From positions 1-13,782 of the forward strand of contig CACZSJ010000082.1 in assembly GCA_902783825.1 (NCBI GenBank): 13,782 nucleotides of DNA, read 5' to 3'. The notes beneath the pieces are model-generated. The model was given only the letters and a program-made list of their open reading frames with translations. It did no database searches and was not told the origin of the DNA. Shown here one piece after another: positions 8,272 through 13,782 of the stretch; position 1 is the stretch's first letter; every line of letters begins with the position of its first letter. The position numbers were made by a program, and so were the translations under genes. Origin of the DNA: Oscillospiraceae bacterium (GTDB lineage Bacteria > Bacillota > Clostridia > Oscillospirales > Oscillospiraceae).

Positions 8272-8903
8272 GAGAGAAACACAATACGCGGGGCGTTCTG
8301 TCCATGGTGATAGGCGCCCTGCTGGTTTTGGCCGGCATGGGCCTGACCGGGTATAATATGTATGACGACGCCCGCGCCGGGCGGGAGTCCTACGAGATTG
8401 TGCAGATCCTGGCCGAGGATCTGCAGCCCGAGCTGCTGCACCCCTCCTCCTCCCTGGAGACGGAGGAAGAGATCCTGGTGGAGGACAATCGCACGCTGCC
8501 GGTCAAGAATGTCCACGGACGACAGTATGTGGGCCTGCTGCAGATCCCCAAGCTGAACCTGGAGTTGCCGGTGCAGACGCCCTGGAGCCTGGACAATCTG
8601 GCCGTTACGCCCTGCCTCTATGCCGGGGATCCCTATCACAACAATCTGGTGATCTGCGCCCACAATTTTGACAGCCACTTCGGCCAGATCAAAACCCTGG
8701 AGGAAGGGGACGAGGTCCTGTTCGTCGCCATGGACGCGGAGGTGTTTCATTATAAGCTCTCCGCGCAGGACGTGCTGACGCCTACCTCCGTGAAGGAGAT
8801 GACCGAGGGCGCGGATTGGGACATGACCCTCTTTACCTGCACCCTGGGCGGCGAATACCGGGTGACGGTGCGCTTTGTGCGCCAGCAGGATTTGCAGAAA
8901 TAG
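8268..8903 (+). CDS. Second pilus-locus sortase (short, not class C)
   Basis: A 211-residue sortase-family transpeptidase with one N-terminal membrane anchor (about 10-30) and no C-terminal one. The core is recognisable from YVGLLQIPKLNLELPV (87-102), the His segment ICAHNFDSHFG with H132, and TLFTCTLGGEYRVTVR with catalytic C191 and probable R198. It lacks the TVANxWN, SGHRG and C-terminal hydrophobic marks of the class C enzyme upstream. The AHNFDSHFG pattern is closer to the HN-rich class B/D-like sortases, but I cannot assign a class firmly. The start is the ATG overlapping the minor-pilin stop (ATGA); the longer in-frame extension upstream lies inside that gene and has no RBS. The position suggests it anchors the base pilin, or the completed fibre, to the wall. 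It is the last gene of the operon before a strong terminator. Confidence 0.88.
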   Translation: MREKHNTRGVLSMVIGALLVLAGMGLTGYNMYDDARAGRESYEIVQILAEDLQPELLHPSSSLETEEEILVEDNRTLPVKNVHGRQYVGLLQIPKLNLELPVQTPWSLDNLAVTPCLYAGDPYHNNLVICAHNFDSHFGQIKTLEEGDEVLFVAMDAEVFHYKLSAQDVLTPTSVKEMTEGADWDMTLFTCTLGGEYRVTVRFVRQQDLQK

Positions 8904-8912
8904 CGCACAGAA

Positions 8913-8965
8913 GAGAAAAGCAAAGGCTCGACGCGAACGTCTCGCGTCGAGCCTTTGCTTTTCTC
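8913..8965. terminator. Bidirectional intrinsic terminator between the pilus operon and pncB
   Basis: A perfect 24-bp inverted repeat (8913-8936 with 8942-8965) closes a 5-nt loop, ACGTC. The GC-rich core, GGCTCGACGCGA on the left arm, is flanked by AGAAAAGC on the left and GCTTTTCT on the right, so T-rich tails occur on both strands. It lies between two convergent genes, 10 nt after one stop and 4 nt from the other. Confidence 0.9.
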
Positions 8966-8969
8966 GGCT

Positions 8970-10436
8970 TCAGCTTTGGTCGCTGCCTCGGCCATGCTCG
9001 GCCAGCATCCGGTCCTTGAGGGCCATGAGCCGCTCGGACAGGTCCACATAGTACTGATGCGGATAGTCAAAGCGCTTGACCTCCGGCCAGAGGGTGCTGA
9101 CCTGGTAGGCGCAGTAGGTCTTGATCTCCCGGAGGCTGGGCAGCTGGTAGACCAATTCGCCCTTCTGGAAGATGGGCACCATCAGCTCCACCGCGTGGAA
9201 ATTCTCCATGAGCTTGCGCTTCCACCGGGCCTGGGGATCGCAGATCTCCAGGGGCTGGCTGTCGTCCACGACCTCGTCGTGCAGGCAAATGTAATCCGCC
9301 TCGGCCATGCCCGATTCCCGATTGTAGAAGCGGTAGAGCTTCTTGAAGCCGGGGTTGGTGATCTTGCCCACGTTTTCGCTGACCTTGATCTTGGGCGTGA
9401 TTTGTCCTTGCTCGTCCTCCAAGGCGCAGAGCTTATACACGCCGCCAAAGACCGGCGCGCTCTTGGCCGTGATCAGCCGCTCGCCCACGCCGAAGGAGTT
9501 GATCTTGGCGTCCTGCCGCAGCAGCTCCGAAATCAGACGCTCGTCCAGGGAGTTGGAGGCGGTGATGGCGCACTCTGTCCAGCCTGCCTCGTCCAGCATC
9601 CTGCGGGCCTGCTGGGTCAGATAAGCGATGTCGCCGGAGTCCAGCCGGATGCCGCATTTGCGGATGCCCAGAGGCTTGAGGATGTCATTGAAGGCGCGGA
9701 TGGCATTGGGAATGCCGGATTTGAGGGTGTTGTAAGTGTCCACCAGCAGGGTAGCGTTGTCCGGGTATACCCGGCAATAGGCGGCAAAGGCCTCATACTC
9801 GCTCTCGAACATCTGCACCCAGGAGTGGGCCATGGTGCCCGCGGCGGGTACGCCGTAGATCTGGTCGGACACGGTGCAAGCGGTGCCGGCGCAGCCGCCA
9901 ATGAAGGCGGCTCGTGCCCCGGTGACCGCCCCGGTGATGCCCTGGGCGCGGCGGGAGCCGAATTCCAGCACGGCACGCCCGTCCGCCGCCCGGCAGATCC
10001 GGTTGGCCTTGGTGGCGATCAGGCTCTGGTGGTTGAATTCCAGCAGCATGTAGGTTTCCAAAAGCTGGGCCTGGATGGCAGGCGCCCGGACGGTGATCAC
10101 CGGCTCCCGGGGGAAGATAGGCGTCCCCTCCGGTACGGCCCAGATGTCGCCGGTGAAGCGGAAATTCCGCAAATAGTCCAGAAAGCCCTCGCTGAACATG
10201 CCCCGGCCCCGGAGGTAGGCGATGTCCTCCTCGTCAAAGTGCAGCTTCTGGATATAATCCACGATCTGTTCAAGGCCTGCGGCGATGGCAAAACCGCCGC
10301 TGTCGGGCACGTCCCGGAAAAACACGTCGAAATAGGTGACGCGATCCTGCATATGGTTTTCAAAATAGCCGTTGCCCATGGTCAGCTCATAAAAGTCGCA
10401 GAGCATGGTCAGGTTGATCCCGTTGGCGCTTTTCAT
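8970..10436 (-). CDS. pncB: Nicotinate phosphoribosyltransferase
   Basis: This 488-residue cytosolic enzyme converts nicotinate and PRPP (with ATP) to nicotinate mononucleotide, the entry step of NAD salvage (Preiss-Handler pathway). The whole family pattern is visible: N-terminal LTMLCDFYELTMGNGYF (9-25), TYFDVFFRDVP (34-44), LEFGSRRAQG (157-166), GTMAHSW with H204 as the expected phosphorylated His, GIRLDSGD (262-269) and SFGVGERLITA (314-324). The length fits the longer Gram-positive/Clostridia type. The ATG is preceded by a strong AAGGAGGG (10443-10450 on the complement), and a good promoter lies 50-80 bp upstream. No active-site changes were noticed. It is a single-gene transcription unit, convergent with the pilus operon and divergent from the galactokinase homologue, with no evident functional tie to either. 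Confidence 0.96.
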   Translation of the reverse strand: MKSANGINLTMLCDFYELTMGNGYFENHMQDRVTYFDVFFRDVPDSGGFAIAAGLEQIVDYIQKLHFDEEDIAYLRGRGMFSEGFLDYLRNFRFTGDIWAVPEGTPIFPREPVITVRAPAIQAQLLETYMLLEFNHQSLIATKANRICRAADGRAVLEFGSRRAQGITGAVTGARAAFIGGCAGTACTVSDQIYGVPAAGTMAHSWVQMFESEYEAFAAYCRVYPDNATLLVDTYNTLKSGIPNAIRAFNDILKPLGIRKCGIRLDSGDIAYLTQQARRMLDEAGWTECAITASNSLDERLISELLRQDAKINSFGVGERLITAKSAPVFGGVYKLCALEDEQGQITPKIKVSENVGKITNPGFKKLYRFYNRESGMAEADYICLHDEVVDDSQPLEICDPQARWKRKLMENFHAVELMVPIFQKGELVYQLPSLREIKTYCAYQVSTLWPEVKRFDYPHQYYVDLSERLMALKDRMLAEHGRGSDQS

Positions 10437-10486
10437 GTGTGGCCCTCCTTGCTTGTGAATCGCTGTTTTGATTGTTCCAAGTTCTC

Positions 10487-10515
10487 ATTATATAGTCTGC
10501 CCGGGAGAAAGGCAA
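10487..10515 (-). promoter_or_regulatory. Sigma-A-type promoter of pncB
   Basis: On the - strand, TTGCCT (10510-10515) and a perfect TATAAT (10487-10492) are separated by 17 bp, about 50 bp upstream of the pncB start codon. The spacing and -10 box are consensus. No clear operator or riboswitch is seen in the short leader. Confidence 0.82.
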
Positions 10516-10571
10516 GAAATTTGTGGAATCCGCCGCCGGGGCGCCGTGGGCAGGAATCTCACGGGAGAAGG

Positions 10572-10600
10572 TTGACTTTGCCCGAGACTTGGTATATGCT
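10572..10600 (+). promoter_or_regulatory. Sigma-A-type promoter of the galactokinase homologue
   Basis: TTGACT (10572-10577) and TATGCT (10595-10600) with a 17-bp spacer lie 59 bp upstream of the ATG at 10660. The promoter is back-to-back with the pncB promoter in the 223-bp intergenic region. The leader carries a small GGCGG/CCGCC hairpin (10629-10642) right before the RBS (GAAAGG, 10644-10649). Confidence 0.75.
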
Positions 10601-10659
10601 AAAACAACACGAAAGCAGATAAAAAACGGGCGGTGCGCCGCCGCGAAAGGCGAACTTGC

Positions 10660-11736
10660 ATGGAAGAGTTTTTCGTCTCCGGTCGGACAGAATTGGCCGG
10701 CAACCATACAGACCATCAGAACGGCCGCATTCTGGCGGCTGCCATCGATCTGGGGATCACCGCCCGGGCGAGGCCCAACGGTGATGGGGTGATGCGGATT
10801 CGCTCCCAGGGCTTCGAGCCCTTTGAGGTGCGAACCAATCATTTGGCTGTCCGCACGCAGGAGTTTGGCACGCCCAAATCCTTGGTGCGCGGTGTGGCCG
10901 CCGCGTTTGACCAGATAGGACTGCGGATCGGCGGCTTTGACGCGGAGCTGGAAAGCAGCCTGCCTGTGGGGGTCGGGCTCAGCTCCTCCGCGGCCTTTTC
11001 CGTGCTCGTGGGGCGGATCCTCAGCGCCCTGTTCAACGACGACGGTGTGGAACCCATCGTACTTGCCCGGGCTGCCCAGGCGGCGGAAAACCGCTATTTC
11101 GGCAAGCCCTGCGGCTTGATGAGTCAGCTGGTCTGCGCCATGGGCCACACGGTCTACGCGGACTTCAAGACGGGACAGATTGAGACCCTCCAGGCGGATT
11201 TTTCCGCCATGGGCTTGACCCTTTGTCTTACGGACACCGGCGGCAGCCACGCCGGGCTGGACACCTCCTATGCCCGCATTCCGGCGGATATGGTCTATAT
11301 CGCCAATCTGTTTGACAAGGGCGTGCTGGGGGACGTGGATCCGGAAGCGTTTTACAGCAAAGGATGGGATCCGGCCAATCGGCCGGTCCGGCGGGCGATG
11401 CATTTCTTCGGCGAGAACGAGCGGGTGCCCCAAATGCGGGATGCACTGAAAGCCGGCGATGGGGACGCTTATCTGCGCTTGATGAACGAGTCCGGTCGCT
11501 CCTCGGAGGAGCTGCTCAACAACATCATCACCAGCGCCAGCGGAGACACCAAGCTGGCCAAGGGACTGGAAGAAAGCGCTAAGCTGCTCCAGGGCAAGGG
11601 AGCCTGGCGGGTTCACGGCGGCGGCTTCGGCGGCTGTGTGCAGGCGCTGATGCCCAGCCAGGAATTCCCCGTGTATCGGGCGGCCATGGAGGAGAGCTTC
11701 GGTGTGGGAAGCTGTCGGGAGATCAAACTGGCCTGA
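10660..11736 (+). CDS. Galactokinase-family (GHMP) sugar kinase with altered active site
   Basis: A 358-residue GHMP kinase of the galactokinase type, which normally phosphorylates galactose at C1 for the Leloir pathway. The galactokinase signature appears as GRTELAGNHTDHQNG (8-22), the ATP-binding loop as GVGLSSSAA (104-112), and the third motif as HGGGFGGC (319-326). Two key residues differ from classical galactokinases: N15 stands where a Glu (E43 of human GALK1) contacts the sugar, and S155 (CGLMSQ, 151-156) stands where the catalytic Asp of CGxMDQ is expected. From memory, the Asn form occurs widely in Clostridia homologues, but the Ser change looks uncommon. The enzyme may be weakly active, act on another sugar, or be non-catalytic. 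The ATG at 10660 has GAAAGG 10 bases upstream; a GTG at 10633 lies in a hairpin and is less likely. No galT, galE or transporter is adjacent. The gene is slightly shorter than typical galactokinases (about 380-430 residues). Confidence 0.85.
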   Translation: MEEFFVSGRTELAGNHTDHQNGRILAAAIDLGITARARPNGDGVMRIRSQGFEPFEVRTNHLAVRTQEFGTPKSLVRGVAAAFDQIGLRIGGFDAELESSLPVGVGLSSSAAFSVLVGRILSALFNDDGVEPIVLARAAQAAENRYFGKPCGLMSQLVCAMGHTVYADFKTGQIETLQADFSAMGLTLCLTDTGGSHAGLDTSYARIPADMVYIANLFDKGVLGDVDPEAFYSKGWDPANRPVRRAMHFFGENERVPQMRDALKAGDGDAYLRLMNESGRSSEELLNNIITSASGDTKLAKGLEESAKLLQGKGAWRVHGGGFGGCVQALMPSQEFPVYRAAMEESFGVGSCREIKLA

Positions 11737-11744
11737 ACAGGCAA

Positions 11745-11792
11745 GCAAGAAGGAACTCGGGAGGCTGTACAGCCTCCCGAGTTCCTTCTTGC
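11745..11792. terminator. Bidirectional terminator between the galactokinase homologue and the VanY-like lipoprotein gene
   Basis: A nearly perfect 48-bp palindrome: 23-nt arms (11745-11767 and 11770-11792) around a 2-nt centre, so the real loop is formed by the innermost CTGTACAG bases. The core is ACTCGGGAGGCT paired with its complement, with GCAAGAAGGA/TCCTTCTTGC outside and TTT following on the + strand. It begins 8 nt after the galactokinase-homologue stop and ends 2 nt before the complementary stop of the next gene. Confidence 0.87.
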
Positions 11793-11794
11793 GT

Positions 11795-12655
11795 TTAGTC
11801 CGGGGCGGGGAGAAACACCCGGTCCGGATCGTACAGCATCAGAAATTCTTCAAAGCAAATGTCGTTGTCCATGATGTATCGGGCGGCTTCTTCTCCCACG
11901 TAGCGAAAGTGCCCTTCCGTACAGGGTGTGCCGTAATAGGACTCTTTGCCGTGGGGATAGCGGTCGATGAAGCCGTACTCGGCACAGTGTTCGTGCAGCC
12001 ACTGATACAGCTCGGTCTCCTCAAAGCCTTCGTTCTCGAAATACTGATAGTATGCGTTGCGCCCGTAATCTTCTGTGAAATCCAGAGCCAGACCCAACTG
12101 ATGCTCGCTGCAGCCGGCGCCGGGATAGATAGCGGCCACAGCTTCGGCGCTGCCGTATTGGACGATCATGTTCTGATAGAGCATGAACAGAAACTCAAAA
12201 TTCCGGTAGGCAACGGCGATGTAAGCCTTGTAACCGGCGGCACGCGCCCCCTGCACGAAAGCATAGGCCTGCTGCATACAGCGAGGGTCAATGCCCTGCC
12301 CTTCGATGCCGCCGTATTCGGGAATGTGATACTCGGAAATGCCGTTATACGTATTGGCCAGCTTGAATTCCCAGCTGTCGATATCCACGTCCGGCGGCGC
12401 GGGCAGACCCTTGGCAGCGGCGCGACCCTCGGGCGTGTCTGGCGGCGGGGTAGGCTCCGGCGTGGGCGTAGGCTCCGGTGTGGGTGTGGGCTCCGGCGTT
12501 TCCTCGGGGGCGGGATCCGGCGCGGCGGACACCGTGGGCGCGACAGGGTTTGAGGCCCTTGCCCCGCAGGCGGCCAGCCCCATCGGAGCCAGCAGAAGGC
12601 TTACTAACAGAAGCAGCCCCAGGGCGGCGCGCAGCTTGCTTTTCTCATGTTTCAT
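11795..12655 (-). CDS. VanY-like (M15) D-Ala-D-Ala carboxypeptidase lipoprotein, catalytic Glu displaced
   Basis: A 286-residue predicted lipoprotein. The N-terminus has a basic start, a hydrophobic core and a lipobox L27-A-A-C30, so it should be tethered outside the membrane. A TPEP-rich linker spans about 50-74. The M15B zinc-peptidase domain follows, with zinc ligands in CSEHQLGLALD (H185 and D192) and GHFRYVG (H249), plus the family segment EHCAEYGFI. The family removes the terminal D-Ala from peptidoglycan stems. The usual ExWH motif is changed to TEGH: the catalytic Glu, expected three residues before the last His, is Thr246, while E247 is two before. The SGYRS segment is AVAYRN. Activity may be reduced or redirected. 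The start is the ATG at 12655, with GGGAGA upstream; a TTG two codons earlier is disfavoured. It is the second gene of an operon, 27 nt after its paralogue. Confidence 0.85.
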   Translation of the reverse strand: MKHEKSKLRAALGLLLLVSLLLAPMGLAACGARASNPVAPTVSAAPDPAPEETPEPTPTPEPTPTPEPTPPPDTPEGRAAAKGLPAPPDVDIDSWEFKLANTYNGISEYHIPEYGGIEGQGIDPRCMQQAYAFVQGARAAGYKAYIAVAYRNFEFLFMLYQNMIVQYGSAEAVAAIYPGAGCSEHQLGLALDFTEDYGRNAYYQYFENEGFEETELYQWLHEHCAEYGFIDRYPHGKESYYGTPCTEGHFRYVGEEAARYIMDNDICFEEFLMLYDPDRVFLPAPD

Positions 12656-12682
12656 AGACAAATCTCCCGAAGGATGCAGGAT

Positions 12683-13633
12683 TTACTCAACACCATAGAG
12701 CGCCAGGAATTCCTCCAGGCAGAGATTGTTCTCCATGATATACGTGGCGGCTTCCTGGCCCACGTAGCGGAAGTGCCAGGATTCGGCCATCACATGGGTG
12801 ATGTCCCGTTTGTCCTGGGGGAAGCGAAGGATGAAGCCGTACTCCGCGCAATGCTCCGCCAGCCATTTGACGGTGGGAAGATCGGCCAGGGAGTCGTTCT
12901 TGATCTCGTGATAATAGTCCGTTATATCGCAGCACAGGCCGGTCTGATGCTCGCTGCAGCCGCCGGGCATGGTGATGTAATGCCCCTCGGCGTTTTTGCC
13001 GTCGCTGATCCCGTTGTTGGCGCAGACACGCTGAAAATTCTGCTGCTGGATATAGTAGCTGCGGTAGCCGGAGGACAGGAAGACGGGAAGCCCTGCGGCC
13101 TTGCAGGCCTGCGTCATATCGATCAGCGGCTGGGCGATCATCTCATCCACAACCTGGCGGTTGCCATCGTAGCCGGTACGGATTTCCGTATCGTCACCCA
13201 CCATGTTCAGGTAGACCAGGTTAGCCGGCTCGTAATCCACGGGATCCAGGGGATGATCCCCATTGACCAGAACGTACTGGGGCAGGCTCACGTCAATCTC
13301 CGGCGGCTTGGGCAGGCCCAGAGCCAGGGCCTTGGCTTCGGGGGAATTGGGATCCAGGGTGGGCTCCGGTGTAGGTTCGGGCGTGGGTTCCGGCGTCGCC
13401 TCTGCCTCGGACGCGGGCTGATCCGCAGCCTGGGGCGTGGGCTTGGCGCTGCTGCGGGGGTTCAGGATGGGCTTTGCGGTCTGCCCCACCGCCGTCCAGG
13501 GCTCATAGGTCTCTCCGGGGGCGCCCAGATCCTCGCTGAACGCGGAAATGGAAAAATGATAATAGGAATAAACCACCAGCAGGGCCAGTGCAAAAATGGC
13601 CAGCAGGATACGTCCAAACAGTTTGGGCCTCAT
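12683..13633 (-). CDS. VanY-like (M15) D-Ala-D-Ala carboxypeptidase, membrane-anchored
   Basis: A 316-residue protein with one N-terminal membrane segment (about 7-27), a TPEP repeat linker (80-94) and an extracellular M15B zinc-peptidase domain. All expected residues are present: SSGYRS (187-192), SEHQTGLCCD with zinc ligands H229 and D236, and AESWHFRYVG with catalytic E284 and zinc ligand H287. The family trims the terminal D-Ala of peptidoglycan stem pentapeptides, affecting cross-linking and, in some contexts, vancomycin resistance. No vanHAX-type genes or regulators are in view, so a housekeeping or wall-remodelling role is more likely than resistance. Start ATG at 13633 with GGAGG ten bases upstream, and a consensus promoter about 40-65 bp further up. 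It shares the linker type, the EHCAEYGFI and HFRYVG segments and the C-terminal CLEEFLALY-type end with its downstream neighbour, indicating tandem duplication. Confidence 0.92.
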   Translation of the reverse strand: MRPKLFGRILLAIFALALLVVYSYYHFSISAFSEDLGAPGETYEPWTAVGQTAKPILNPRSSAKPTPQAADQPASEAEATPEPTPEPTPEPTLDPNSPEAKALALGLPKPPEIDVSLPQYVLVNGDHPLDPVDYEPANLVYLNMVGDDTEIRTGYDGNRQVVDEMIAQPLIDMTQACKAAGLPVFLSSGYRSYYIQQQNFQRVCANNGISDGKNAEGHYITMPGGCSEHQTGLCCDITDYYHEIKNDSLADLPTVKWLAEHCAEYGFILRFPQDKRDITHVMAESWHFRYVGQEAATYIMENNLCLEEFLALYGVE

Positions 13634-13669
13634 CAGATGGTTACCTCCGACTTCAAAAAACTACACTTC

Positions 13670-13698
13670 ATAATAGCATTTTGCGGCTTTTCGGTCAA
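13670..13698 (-). promoter_or_regulatory. Sigma-A-type promoter of the M15 carboxypeptidase operon
   Basis: On the - strand, TTGACC (13693-13698), a 17-bp spacer and TATTAT (13670-13675) form a near-consensus promoter. A short leader with GGAGG (complement of 13644-13648) leads to the start codon at 13633. Confidence 0.82.
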
Positions 13699-13708
13699 CA
13701 TTATTTTG

Positions 13709-13737
13709 TTGAACCGGGCTGCTGCTTCTGTTATAAT
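13709..13737 (+). promoter_or_regulatory. Divergent sigma-A-type promoter reading out of the right edge
   Basis: TTGAAC (13709-13714), 17-bp spacer and perfect TATAAT (13732-13737). Transcription would start near 13744, and the leader begins with an imperfect hairpin-forming stretch (GGCAAAAGCCCC pairing with GGGCTTGCC). The ATG at 13747 has no RBS and would be almost leaderless, so the true downstream gene is probably beyond the window. Confidence 0.72.
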
Positions 13738-13782
13738 AATACAAAGATGGCAAAAGCCCCATGGCGGGCTTGCCACGCATCC

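Noticed and set aside
8955..10622. A 555-codon open frame on the + strand opposite pncB
   Set aside because: pncB is unambiguous on the other strand, and this frame starts inside the terminator and shows no motif.
10387..11748. A 453-codon open frame on the - strand opposite the galactokinase homologue
   Set aside because: It covers the opposite strand of a GHMP kinase with all three family motifs, runs through both promoters of the intergenic region, and has no recognisable domain.
11795..13633. Vancomycin-resistance cluster
   Set aside because: Only VanY-type peptidases are seen, with no vanHAX ligase/dehydrogenase or vanRS genes in the window. The M15 genes are more simply wall-remodelling enzymes.
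13747..13782. Start of a coding sequence at the right edge (ATG at 13747)
   Set aside because: It would lie about 3 nt from the predicted transcription start with no RBS, and the stretch forms a partial hairpin. It is too short to support a gene.

Overview
The window comes from a GC-rich, Gram-positive Clostridia-type bacterium, most likely a gut Oscillospirales/Eubacteriales relative. Evidence for this is the LPXTG sorting signals, strong AGGAGG-type ribosome binding sites, a Clostridia-style galactokinase with the GRTELAGNHTDHQ signature, and Thr-Pro-Glu-rich linkers in exported proteins. Genus cannot be fixed from the sequence. There are no rRNA or tRNA genes, CRISPR arrays, transposases or phage genes.

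Positions 1-8903 (+ strand) hold a sortase-assembled pilus operon, cut off at its left end. In order it has a very large ancillary/tip pilin (5' end missing, LPHTG), a backbone (shaft) pilin (LPETG), a class C pilin-polymerising sortase, a small Pro-rich pilin (LPQTG) that is probably the base/wall-anchor subunit, and a second short sortase whose ATG overlaps the previous stop codon. The inferred division of labour is that the class C enzyme joins backbone subunits and adds the tip, while the base pilin and perhaps the second sortase transfer the fibre to the wall. The three gaps inside the operon (192, 170 and 45 nt) all contain stem-loops without a T-tract. They look like RNA processing or differential-expression elements rather than terminators.

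A 24-bp near-perfect hairpin at 8913-8965 separates the operon from pncB (nicotinate phosphoribosyltransferase, - strand). pncB and a galactokinase-family gene (+ strand) diverge from a 223-bp spacer carrying two back-to-back sigma-A-type promoters. The galactokinase homologue is unusual: it has Ser where the catalytic Asp of the CGxMDQ motif is expected, and Asn where the sugar-binding Glu is expected.

A second long palindromic bidirectional terminator (11745-11792) follows. After it lies a two-gene - strand operon of M15/VanY-type D,D-carboxypeptidase paralogues, one membrane-anchored with intact catalytic residues and one a lipoprotein with a displaced catalytic Glu. The right edge contains the promoter of that operon and a head-to-head promoter firing rightwards out of the window.

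The most interesting points are the structured spacers of the pilus operon, the Cys/His clusters in the backbone pilin, and the two apparently active-site-altered enzymes (galactokinase homologue and VanY-like lipoprotein).
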